The notes under the pieces: model-generated
Told to the model about the DNA's origin: nothing
Database searches by the model: none
What the model saw: the letters and a program-made list of their open reading frames with translations, nothing else
Position numbers and translations under genes: made by a program
In this document: positions 45,590-55,664 of the stretch, piece by piece
How positions within the stretch are numbered: position 1 is the stretch's first letter
Layout of the letters: each line of letters starts with the position of its first letter
Assembly (NCBI GenBank): GCA_036936605.1
Contig: JAUPFV010000005.1
Span: 8,204,980-8,268,979, forward strand
Length of the DNA: 64,000 nucleotides
Origin: Limnanthes douglasii subsp. nivea
Taxonomy: Eukaryota; Streptophyta; Magnoliopsida; Brassicales; Limnanthaceae
Direction: 5' to 3'

Positions 45590-46954
45590 CGTCACATAAA
45601 CATTTTTTTATAATAAAACTTTAGTGTCCTCCTACCTCAAGTCCACCTCATTTAGTGACCGTCACATAAATCTTCTTCTTCAACCGTAAAATTTTAATTT
45701 GTTCCTACTTTGAGTTCACTTCCTTCTCCTACCGTCAAAAAGACATTTATTTATGGTAGTAAAACTTTAGTCTCTCCTTATATCGATTACACATTATTCT
45801 CCGGTCATTACAAAAACCTTCTTCTCCGGCTGTAAAACGTTAGTCCCCCTACGTTGAGTCCACCTCGTGTCTGACCGTCACAAAAACCTTCTTACTTGGC
45901 TGTAAAACTTTAATCTTCCATTACCTCAAGTTCACCTTCTTCTTCGGCCGTTACATAAAGCTTCTTATGCGAGCGTAAAACTTAAGTCTCCTCCTAGCTC
46001 GAGTCCACCTTCTTCTCCAATCGTCACATAAACCTTCTTATCGTGTTGTAGAATTTAGTCCCTATTGCCTCGAGCTCAGATTTTTCTATGGCTGTTACTA
46101 ATACGTTCTTCTCTGGCTGTAAGAATTTAGTCTTCCCCTGTCTCGAGTTTACTTTTTTATACAACAATCACAAAGAGCTTCTTATCTTGCTATAACACTA
46201 TAGTTTCTCATTGCCTCGAGTCCACCTTCTTCTTCGGTCGTCACAAAAACCTTATTATACAGTTTTAAAAATTCAATATTCCCCTAGTTTAAGTCCACCT
46301 TCTTCTCCGACCGTCATTGTAACCTTCTTATTTGGCTGTAAAACTTTAGTCTCTCCCTATCTCGAGTCTACCTTTTTCTCCGACCATCACATAAACCTTT
46401 TTCTCTGGTTGTAGAAATTTAGTCGCCCCTTACCTTGAGTCCACTTTTTTCTCCGACCATCATATAAACATTCCTCTCCGTCTGTAAAAATTCAGTCTCC
46501 CTCCAACCAACCAACCGTGACACACATTTTCTTCTTCGGCTATATAAATTTAGTCTTCTTTGTATCGAGTTCATTTTCTTCTCCGAAAATCACAAAGACT
46601 TTATACTCCTACTGTAAAACTTAGTCTACCATTTTCTCGAGTCCACCTTTTTAGATTGTCATATAGATATTTTTCTATGGTAGTAAAACTTTAGTCTTTC
46701 CTTACCTCGAGTCCACATTCTTCTCCAGTCATCACAAAAACCTTATACTCCGGCTGTAAAACTTTAGTCTCTCCCTACTTTGAGTTCACCTTCTTTTCTA
46801 ACAGTCACAAACACCTTTTTATCTAGCTGTAAAACTTTAGTCTTTCCTTACAACGAGTTCACCTTCTTCTATGACCGTCACATAAACCTTCTTATCCGGT
46901 TATACAACTTTAGTCTTCCAGTGCTTTGAGTTCACCTTATTTTTGGACGGTCAT
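45590..46954. repeat. 72-bp satellite array, left part
   Basis: About 19 diverged units built from CTCGAGTCCACCTTCTTCTC, then CGACCGTCACATAAACC, then TTCTCCGGCTGTAAAACTTT and AGTCTCCCCTAC. Every unit has two near-symmetric halves: 'CTTCTTCTCCGACCGTCACA' and 'CTTCTTCTCCGGCTGTAAAA'. The array is cut at 46,954 by an LTR element and continues at 54,592. Confidence 0.85.
46950..46954. other. Target site duplication GTCAT (left)
   Basis: GTCAT flanks the left LTR and recurs directly after the right LTR at 54,587-54,591. A 5-bp duplication is standard for LTR retrotransposons. Confidence 0.85.
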
Positions 46955-47301
46955 TGGTGAGGTTAATTTTAAGCTGAGAGTAATTTTGTCAAGTGCTTTG
47001 GAAAGTTTTGAGAGTATTAACTGTTTGGGTGTTTAGTACTAAGATATTTGAGCTGTCTGGTTGTATTAAATGTTCATTACCCTAATTAATGAAAGTAGTT
47101 GAGATATTTATACCCTTAATTATGGACCCATGGGCTTTCGGGTCAAATTATGGAACCGAGTCAAGTTTAAGGATCCATTTACTTAATAAGCTAATTAGCA
47201 CATAACTTAGTCAAAATGTGTTTAGTCATTTTTTACTTTTGTCCTGTCCGGATAGTTCAGTGGGCAGTTTATGTCCGAATTGTCCTTATCCGGACTCATC
47301 A
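46955..47301 (-). repeat. 3' LTR (347 bp)
   Basis: Begins TGGTGAGGTTAATTTTAAGC and ends CCGGACTCATCA on the plus strand. It is closely similar to the other LTR but lacks about 30 bp near the end (CGGAAATCGCAGTAGACAG in the partner). Confidence 0.85.
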
Positions 47302-47629
47302 GTAGCCCTTTTTTTAGGTCTTGTCAAAAATCTTCGGTAGGACTAAAAACTTTACTTAGTCAGTAACGACGTTTTCCGATCTGCTTGTGTATCTGGCTTG
47401 AGGTTTGTCCGAACTGATTTTTCCCAGAACTTTAAGAGTTTTTCTTTGGACCGTGGAACACATGTCGCAATCTGATTTGACCTACCAGCCGTTTTTTTAC
47501 CTAGATCGGTGCTCCCACTAAGCCTAAAAAGTAACCTATGCATTTAATTTTTCCCATGTCAGCGCCGTCTTCAATCATTGCACGAATCTCTTTGTCTTCA
47601 CCTAGATATCAGTTACCTTTTTCTACTAA

Positions 47630-47636
47630 TATATAA
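47630..47636 (+). promoter_or_regulatory. TATA box candidate for the antisense ORF
   Basis: TATATAA lies 174 bases upstream of the ATG at 47,810, followed by a CT-rich leader. It suggests that the antisense ORF has its own promoter inside the element. A short upstream ORF begins at 47,730. Confidence 0.35.
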
Positions 47637-47809
47637 GCCATTTTTCACTGTTTCATTATCTTCATTACTCAACAAATATTTTACAGAGCTTTTCACACTT
47701 TCTTTCAAAATTGTTATTGGATAGTTCCATGTTCACGGCTAGAAATGCTCTTGTAAAATACGGCCGGTAGGTAGTATCGAGCGTCAGAAAACCCTACCCT
47801 TTCATTGTC

Positions 47810-50455
47810 ATGGGATCAGATATTAAAAATTCTCCAGAAAAATCTAATCCACGCCAGACAACTCGTTTGGTGAAGGCCCAAGTAACTGCCTCACAGTTAA
47901 AACCCTCCAAACCGGAGGCCTCTAAAGTGACATCCAAGGATAAACTCTCAGGATCAGAGGTTTCCATAAGAGCCCCGCGAGATAAGCCCTCCGGATCGGA
48001 GGCAGCCAAAGTAGCTTCTCAAACGAAGTCCTCCGGAACTGAGCCTCAACCGGACACCATGCCTTTAGAAAAAATTGGAGCTCAATCATCCGGACAGACC
48101 GTAGAACCAGAAGCTGGCACCCTTCCATCCATAACAACTGATAAACCTTCCACAATGATGGAAGAAGTGATGGAGGACAACATCGAAGAGGCCCCCTTCA
48201 AAACTAAATCCTCAGGGAAAAATGGGGATGCTGCCTCATACAGGAAAATGATAGGCAAAGTGAAGGTTGGAGTTGCTCATCCAGATCTCCCGGAGTTCTT
48301 GGAGGGCAAGGTAGGACCTTGCTTTCAAAAAGTCAATGTGAAGTATTTGTTGGCCATGCAGAACATAAACTATGTCTATACTCATACTGCCGAGTTGTGT
48401 CGGATCCAGATAAAGTGGGGGATCACAAAGTCAGTGATGGTGAAAATACCTGTCACTCCGGAGACTCCAATGGACTGCAAACTTAACGAAGTGGTCATCT
48501 ACACAAAACTGTTCAACTGGGGGCTCAGATTCTCCTTAGACCCAGAGATTGTCAAGTACTTTCATCTGATAAAGATTTGCCCAAGCCAATTGAGTCCAAA
48601 TGTTTGGTACTCCCTCATTGCCTGCATAATGGCATCAAGGCTGTCCAGAATCCCTCTCCCCATGGAGCAATTTTCCGCTGTGGCAAGTTTATGCAAGAAT
48701 CACCATATCTCATTCTACCACCACGACATGGGAAACAAATTCAAAGTGGTAGACGATTTATTAGAGTAGGAGAAGAATTGGAGGACTCAGTTCTTATTCA
48801 TCATTGGATCATGGAAAAATGGGAGAAAGATCAAAGCCAAGAGTAACCCTAGTATGCTTACTAGTAGGTGGAAGAGTACAGGTAAATTCTTTAATTTTGT
48901 TTTTCGTGTCCTTTTTTTTACTTCATAAATATTTCACTGCTGGTTATTACTTCTTTTTCAGTATTACCGAAAGAGTATACCGGGTATCTGGAGGAAGGGC
49001 AAACCACATGTGCCAAATTGAACGCGTGAGCCGCAGAATGTTGGGGGAATGCTTTCCACAACTGCTTCACTTATGGTAATTTGGTGAGATCTCATCTATG
49101 GAATACCACAGGCCGGAGAGATCTCACATGGGAAGAATTGACCACACCTCCTCCCCCAGCTGTCATCCTCAAACAAACAGAGGAAAAAGATGGCAAAATG
49201 GCCTTGCCCTCTAGAGCCAAGGCTCTTAGCAAGATGAAGGGGAAGAAGAAGAGAATTGCAACAGAAGCAGTCCTGGCTGTCATAGAGGAGACCAGTCTGG
49301 AGAACCAAGAAGGGGAGAACCAAGGAGGGGAGAACACTCCTTACTCAAAGTGATTGAAGATGAAACCGTTAAGAAGGTAGGAGAGACAGAAAATCCATCG
49401 AAGCCTCACAAGAAGGATCGCAAAAGGGGGGAAAGTAGTGACGAAAGGGCGGCCAAGAAGAAGAAGGTCACTTTAGGCGGATAAGTAACCCTTCACCCTT
49501 CGGAGCTTCTTCCTCCATTAGCCCCCTCCGACCCTACCTTGGCAGAGAAGATTCCAATAGATTTGCAACTGGGAGAGGGCACCGCAGGAGGGCTTGACAT
49601 CAGAACCTCTCAGGACATCGGTCTTTACATCACCGATTCAGAGAAAGATGACTTTTCTGGTCCTTTCCATCCTTCAGGCTCTTCCAACATGGTGACCAAC
49701 AATGGTAAGTATTTTTCTATTTCCGAAGACTAGGATACGGTGGCTCATTCTCTTTTAAGTCATATTCAACCAGTGCTTGATCTGGAGAGGCAGGTGAAAA
49801 ATCAGTCCACCCTTATCCAAACCCTTACTACAGACAATGAGTCTCTGTCAACCAACCTTCTTAATTCCAACCAGAGCATAGAAGAGTTGAAAAAATAACT
49901 TGAAGTGTTAAAGAAGGATAAGGAGGATCTGTCGACCAAGCTGGCCACTTCGGAAAAAGCTAACACTGAGCTCCAAACTAAGTGCTCTGGTTTGGAGAAA
50001 GATCTCTCAACCTTAAAGGAAGACATATGGACCAAATAAGGTGCCATTCAGACATTCTCCGGCGAAAAGACTTCCCTTGAAGAGGATGTGTCTAAGGTAA
50101 CCAAGGAGAAAGAAGACTTGGAGAAAGAGAAGGCACAGAAGATTCAGGCCAGCATTGATAAATATATCAACAAGGTGATTGATTCCTTAGAAGCAAGGTA
50201 TGCCGAAGTGAAGTCTGACATGGTACTGCTTTTTCATGAAAAGTTTCCGAAGAGGACGCTTGGTCCCTTGTGGCAATATGTGGAGTATGAAGACATTCTG
50301 TTCCATACAATGGCAGATGGAGATTAAAAGAACTACTCCAGTGGAATCGACTCTACCACTGATGAAGAGGAAGGAACCGGAGAGAGTTCAAGTGCTGAAC
50401 TAAAAAGCCCTAAGAAAGGAGGTGATGCAGGAACATCCAATGGGAATAAGCCTTG
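47810..50455 (+). pseudogene. Antisense ORF of the LTR element (Ser/Lys-rich, spliced, coiled coil)
   Basis: The ORF lies opposite to gag. The first exon is open for 319 codons (47,810-48,769). It has a Ser/Lys/Pro-rich start, then FLEGKVGPCFQKVNVKYLLA, KLFNWGLRFSLDPEIVKYFH and PSQLSPNVWYSLIACIMASR. These fit the plant 'putative gypsy type transposon' domain, as in the ORF at 17,423. A stop at 48,767 precedes EKNWRTQFLFIIGSWKNG in the same frame, the next block of that domain. An intron GTAAATTC...TTCTTTTTCAG fits 48,882-48,961. Later parts are a KR-rich region (about 49,195-49,480) and a long heptad region (49,740-50,330, KVTKEKEDLEKEKAQKIQAS), with a coiled coil. It ends at about 50,455. 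Only a few stops break it, so it is the better-preserved of the two copies. Function unknown. Confidence 0.65.
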
Positions 50456-50494
50456 AGGTTTTTAACTATTTTTTATGTTTTCTTAATTTTGTGA

Positions 50495-50650
50495 ACAACT
50501 AAAGTTCTTGGATGGCCAAGGCATTTTTGTATTTGTCTCCGGTCTAAATCTGGATAAGTCTTTCACAACACTTAAAGTCCTTGGATGGCCAATGCATTTT
50601 TTGCATTTTAGTAATGCTATCCGGTTTATACCCGGACATGCTAATCTATC
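50495..50650. repeat. Two-copy direct repeat in antisense ORF 3' region
   Basis: AGTTCTTGGATGGCCAAGGC and AGTCCTTGGATGGCCAATGC start two units about 78 bp apart, each ending in a 'CCGG(T/A)..GGATA/GGACA' stretch. Non-coding. Confidence 0.6.
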
Positions 50651-50989
50651 AAATTTTACTTTGTCCCATGTTTGTTCTCAATTTTAATGGCTAATGTTTA
50701 AAAAGCCCTAAAAAGTGAGAGTGTTTAATATCTCCGATGACATGTATTTAAGGGTCATCATTCAACCAAACTAATCTGATCTGCCAAAGACCCTTAGTAT
50801 TAAATTGAAGACTTGAAAAGAATTGTAATCAAACCACATCGAATGCTTTAAGAAGGCGTCATATTTTATTGAAAAAACCACCAGACACCTCGTTAAAACC
50901 TCCCAACGCCACCAGGGTAGGAAAGAGTATGGCCCCTAATATTTACGTTAAATTTAAACAAGTAAATATTTACACAATTTTCATTCGAG

Positions 50990-51800
50990 ATATAACCTGA
51001 GGTGTTAAATATTCCATGGGTGCTTCAAAACTCTTCCATCTTTGTATAATGGGACCAGCAACACTGGTAGTTTTGAGATTCTTAACAAATTTTTGAATTT
51101 CATCTATTGTTGGATTAGCCATAAGGAAGGTATTATCAGATTTTGTTATTAGATTAGAAATACACTGAATGGTTATTGTTTGCTAACAGATTTTTAAAAA
51201 AGTCGATAGCTAAATCACTCATCTTATTTTGATCTTCAATCCCCTTACCTTCATGTTTAATCCCATTTATTATGTTTATCTTTTGTATTATTTAAAAACA
51301 ATTGTGAAATGTAGCTGCATTTTTATCACCTTGCGTGAACCAATTAATACAACTCTTTTGCTTCCAATATGCTTCTTTTCTTGCCAAAAGAAGAAGATAA
51401 TTGGCTTTAGATTTAGAAAAATTAATCTTATCTTTAAATTTTGAGTATCTTGATACTTATTTTCATAGTAAGTGACTTCTTCATTAGCTTTGACAATAAT
51501 ATTGAAGATGTTGCCAAAGACTTCATAATTCCATAATCTAAGAATATCCTTAAGTCTTTTTAATTTATGCCAAAAGACATATAAAGAAACTCCAGTTGTT
51601 GACTTATTTCATGAATTTTCAATTGTTTTAGTGAAGTCAAAATGTTGGATCCACATATTTTGGAACCTAAATGATGATTTAGGTCTTGAATTATTGTTGG
51701 ATCGAGCTATGATCATTGGGGCACGATCATAGCAGGTTTTGGACAAATGTTTCACTTGAATGTGGTCAAAGTAATTCCTCATTTGAGTATTTATAAGGAC
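50990..51800 (-). pseudogene. LINE ORF2 fragment in place of pol
   Basis: On the minus strand the protease end (SSQKIARECYAIALAPR) passes into HIQVKHLSKTCYDRAPMI and FRFQNMWIQHFDF, the end of the plant LINE endonuclease. The EN-RT linker follows with AKKRSILEAKELINWFTQGD, then PTIDEIQKFVKNLKTTSVAG at about 51,080. The fragment stops near 51,040, before RT. It is colinear with the gag-protease strand. Whether it inserted as a LINE or was picked up by template switching cannot be decided from sequence alone. Confidence 0.75.
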
Positions 51801-51839
51801 TACCCCCAGAGTTCTAGGAGCAAGTGCAATTGCATAACA

Positions 51840-52230
51840 TTCCCTTGCTATCTTTTGACTACTCCGGACAACTCCCACCTGCCATTGCACCGCATTTCAA
51901 ACATTGGTGGACTATTGAAGACACATCATGCATCCTAGAGAGCCAGGACCTCCCAAAGATTACATTGTAGCATGTGGGGCAGTCTACCATAACGAATAGT
52001 ACCCTGACCATCTTTTTGAAAGGGCCTTTGCCCAACAATAATTCCTCCTCAAATTCCTCGATTACATCCGCAGAGCTCCCTGTAAAGCCCACAATGGATC
52101 TGTTCGAACGTTGAATAACTGCCGGATTCTTCATCGCCTTATAAGAACTTTAAAAGAGGACATTAGCTAAGCTGCCAGTGTCAATCAGAATTCGCCTGAT
52201 GTCGTTGCCTCCAATTGAAGCTCCTATCAC
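51840..52230 (-). pseudogene. Aspartic protease of the LTR element
   Basis: The catalytic motif is intact as RILIDTGSLANVLF (about 52,160-52,205). Further on VMVDCPTCYNVIFGRSWLSR (51,925-52,030) and SSQKIARECYA complete the Ty3/gypsy protease pattern. One stop lies just after the DTGS block. Protease matures the polyprotein. It is directly followed by the LINE fragment. Confidence 0.75.
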
Positions 52231-52262
52231 GACAACATCCTCATGAGGCCCAGCTATATTTC

Positions 52263-54160
52263 TTAAATTATCCTCATAAAAAACAATGAAAAGAAAGGAA
52301 TTTGGGACTTATAAGAAGTCATGCCTCCCTCTAACTGAGTAGCTAGAGTGTTGACATGCCTCTTCCTTGAAGAAGGAGTCGACGCAGTCATAATGCCCCC
52401 CCTGAATATAGTAAGTGACTCAAAAAAACTTATGAGTCCGGACACTGTTTTAGCTTGTTCTGTTATGATCCCCACTTTATTCCGGGTTGGATCAGGATCT
52501 AAATACTCTAAGTCCACATCTAACCTTTCATGGATCACCATTTCCCCCTCCGAAGGTGATGTTCCTACATTGTTCGTTGGGCCAGTTCGGGGAGCATTAT
52601 CAGGCCTGTTTCCACTCATTCTCTTGACGTAAGCTCCTAGCTTGCCCCTTTCAATAAGATTATGTACCTCTTGTTTCAAAGCGATGCAGTCTTCAGTATT
52701 GTGGCTAATATCATGATGATACTGGCAGAAACAAGTATTACGACTTTCCCTGGGAGATTGAAGCGCTGCCGGCTTCTGGAAATAAACATCATCTTTAGTC
52801 TTGTCATAAATGGTTGCCACATTTTCTTTTAACTCTGCAAACCACTTCGATTGGACCCAATGACCTCGTTTATTTCTAGACTGTTGGCTCTGAGCTGGAT
52901 TTGGGTGGGATTGAGTCTGTTTGGCCCTGTTGGACCCATGTACGGTTTCTTTGGCCTTGTACCCGGACTGGTTCTGGTTTGGAGCAGCTAGGGCAGACCT
53001 CACTTGTCTGTGTACCCTAGTATTTTTTGTTTTATCCACATTGATTTGTTTTCCCACCTGATTTAGAAAACTGCCCCAAGTCATGGCCTTCTTCCTTGTC
53101 ACTGAATCATCTAGATTCCCAGGGTTTAACCCTTGTCTCAAAGAAGCTATTGCTACTTGCTCAAAGCAATCAGCTAACCCATTCTTGTATTTTCGAACCG
53201 ACTTATATAGTCATTAGTGACTTATTTGGCTCTTGGGCACAATGGATAATAGTATCTCCATTGCCCTTCACCTCTTTACTCCCCACAAAATTCCTTCGAA
53301 AGGTAACCCAAAATGTATCGAAGTTTCTGATACAACCCTGTGGCAAGTCGTTGTACCATTTCAGAGAACTTCTCGTAAAACATTGGGAGAAAGCTCTACA
53401 CAGAAGTCTGTCATCGTCATCAAAATTCATCATAATTTTTTTAAATTATTCCAGATGGTTGTCCGGATCTTTGCTCCCATCGTATTTCTCCATTTTAGTA
53501 TTGTCAAACCTCTTAGGAAGGTTTCCGGACAGTATCTTGGCAGACAATGGCGATTACCTCCAATTCTGACCACGGCTAAAAACCGTGTCTTCATTAGGTG
53601 TTGCAAAAATACCTGGCTCATAATAGAAAGCAAAGGATCAATCAGCAGCTGGTCCACATGCCTGTGACTATGGCTGTGGCTGTGAGACGACCCTTTTTCC
53701 AGATGCCTCTTTAGTCTCTCATTCCTATCTCTCTTTCTTGAATATTTTTTAACTAGCTTTTATTTCTTCCTAGACCTCCCTTCATCGCTGCTTGATGACA
53801 AAGACTTTTTCAAGCTCATCCTCATTTGAAGAGCTACTGGAGGACTCAGATTCTGAGCTCTCCACCGGCTTGGACCGGTGAGACTTCTTGGAACTGACAT
53901 GGGTCTTTTTTGTGCTTAAATGAGTCTTTGCTGATGGGTCATTCTTCCTTGGGTTGTTAGTATGGTGAATGGCTGACGCCTTTGACTTATCTTTTAAACC
54001 CATCTTTGCCTTTCTAGCGGCCCTTAACGCTTCTATTTCAACTTTCAACTTATCTCATTCTTCAGTAGTGTATTCATTGTTTCCCCCACCACCTCCACCA
54101 AAGGTGGTGGAATTACTTACTCGTTCGGATCCATCCGAACATGTTTTTTTTTACTGGTTT
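52263..54160 (-). pseudogene. Gag of the LTR element
   Basis: Three open pieces read in order on the minus strand. At 54,048-53,782 there is a charged, Ser-rich N-terminal region (KSHRSKPVESSESESSSSSS). At 53,433-53,203 lies the Retrotrans_gag core (FSQCFTRSSLKWYNDLPQGC, then FDTFWVTFRRNFVGSKE). At 53,141-52,263 there is a 292-codon stretch with a knuckle-like FCQYHHDISHNTEDCIALKQ. Frameshifts separate the pieces. Gag forms the particle; the HHD/DC pattern is the short knuckle of Tat-type gag. Confidence 0.8.
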
Positions 54161-54187
54161 TGAATGATAGATTCAGGCACCTTCTCC

Positions 54188-54204
54188 TCCCACTGTGGTC
54201 GCCA
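54188..54204 (-). other. Primer-binding site of the LTR element
   Basis: Read on the minus strand, TGGCGACCACAGTGGGA starts three bases after the LTR end CCTCACCA. It begins with TGG, complementary to a tRNA CCA end; the tRNA species is probably tRNA-Arg but not proven. Confidence 0.7.
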
Positions 54205-54207
54205 ATT

Positions 54208-54586
54208 TGGTGAGGTTTATTTTAAGGTGAGGGTAATTTTGTCAAGTGTTTTGGAAAGTTTTGTGAGTATTAAATGTTTGGGTGTTTTGTAGTGAGAGAT
54301 TTGAGTTGTCTGGTTGTATTAAATGTTTATTACCCTCATTAATGAAAGTAGTTGGGGTATTTATACCCTTAATTATGGACCCATGGGCTTTCGGGTCAAA
54401 TTATGGAACCGGGTCAAGTTTAAGGACCCATTTACTTAATAAGCTGATTAGCACATAGCTTAGTCAAAAGGTGTTTAGTAATTTTTTACTTTTGTCCTGC
54501 CCGGATAGTTCAGTGGGCAGTTTATGTTCGAATTGTCCTTGCCCGGAAATCGCAGTAGACAGTGGTTAAGTTATCCGGACTCATCA
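54208..54586 (-). repeat. 5' LTR (379 bp)
   Basis: Begins TGGTGAGGTTTATTTTAAGG and ends CCGGACTCATCA. It is followed by GTCAT (54,587-54,591), the right target duplication. Confidence 0.85.
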
Positions 54587-54591
54587 GTCAT

Positions 54592-55290
54592 AAAGACATT
54601 TTTATCTGGTTATAACAATTTAATCTCCTCAACCTCGAGTCTACATTTTTCTCCAAATGTAACAAATACTTTATTCTTCGACTGTAAAACTTTAGTTTCA
54701 TCTTGACTTGATTTCACCTTCTTCTTTGGTCGTCACAAAAACCTTCTTCTCCGGTTGTAAAAATTTAGCCTCCCCCTACTTCAAGTCCACTCTCTTCTCC
54801 AGTTGTCACAAATACTTATTCTATAGTTGTAAATATTTACTTTCATCTTGCCTCAAGTACACCTTCTTCTCCAACCGTCACATAAACCTTATTTTATGGC
54901 TGCAAAACTTTAGTTTGCGATTGCCTCAAGTTCACCTTCTTCTTCGACTTAAAAATTCAGTCTCCTCTTACCTTGAGTCCATATTCTTCTCCGTCCATCA
55001 TAAAAACCTTTTTTCTCACTGTAAAACTTAAGTCTCCATCTACTTCGAGTTCACCTTCTTCTATGACCATCACATAAACCTTATTTTCCGACAGTAAAAA
55101 TTTAATATCCTCTTACTTCGAGTCCACCTTCTTTCTCCGAACTTCACATAAACCTTATTTTTTGGTTGTCAATTCAGTCTTTCCTACCTCGAGTCCATTT
55201 TCTTTTCCGAATTTCAAAGAAACCTTCTTCTCCAGTTGTAAAATTTTAGTCTCTCTGCCTCGACTCTACTCTACCTTTTTCTCATGTCGA
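54592..55290. repeat. 72-bp satellite array, right part
   Basis: About ten diverged units continue the array of 45,590-46,954. They precede MULE copy B transposase as the three units do in copy A. Confidence 0.8.
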
Positions 55291-55664
55291 CACATATAGA
55301 TTTTTGTTTAGATAATATTATTTTTGTATTTATTCCATTGTTACTGATTTCTTTTGTATTTAGATTAAACTTGTATTTTATTTTTTTCACAAGTCAATAT
55401 ACTACAACATCTTTTGTTGCTTTTTCACCCGTTTTGTATGAAAAGCATAGAGCTATTTTTAGTTCATAATCAATGTTAAATTATAGTTTCAGTCAATACT
55501 TGTGTTTTTGTTTTATTTTTAATATTACTTACATAGTTTACAAGGAATTATATGTACTATTTTATAACTTTTAAGTATGGTGATGACATTGTTTTTCTTG
55601 CTTTAAAAACATTTCATACTTTGGATAGTATGATTGGCTTTTTAATTGTTATGTGGATTTTTTT

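Larger units (their letters stand above)
46955..54586 (-). mobile_element. LTR retrotransposon (Tat-type, non-autonomous), complete ends
   Basis: LTRs at 46,955-47,301 and 54,208-54,586 start TGGTGAGG and end CTCATCA, and are flanked by GTCAT on both sides. Gag and protease read on the minus strand, so the high-coordinate LTR is the 5' LTR. A PBS beginning TGGCGACCACAG on the minus strand starts three bases inside it. RT, RNase H and integrase are missing; a LINE fragment sits where pol should be (about 50,990-51,800). An antisense ORF occupies 47,810-50,455. It therefore depended on another element for mobility. Confidence 0.85.

Noticed and set aside
52348..52632. Plus-strand ORFs across 52.3-53.7 kb
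   Set aside because: They are shadows of the minus-strand gag, which carries the recognisable motifs.
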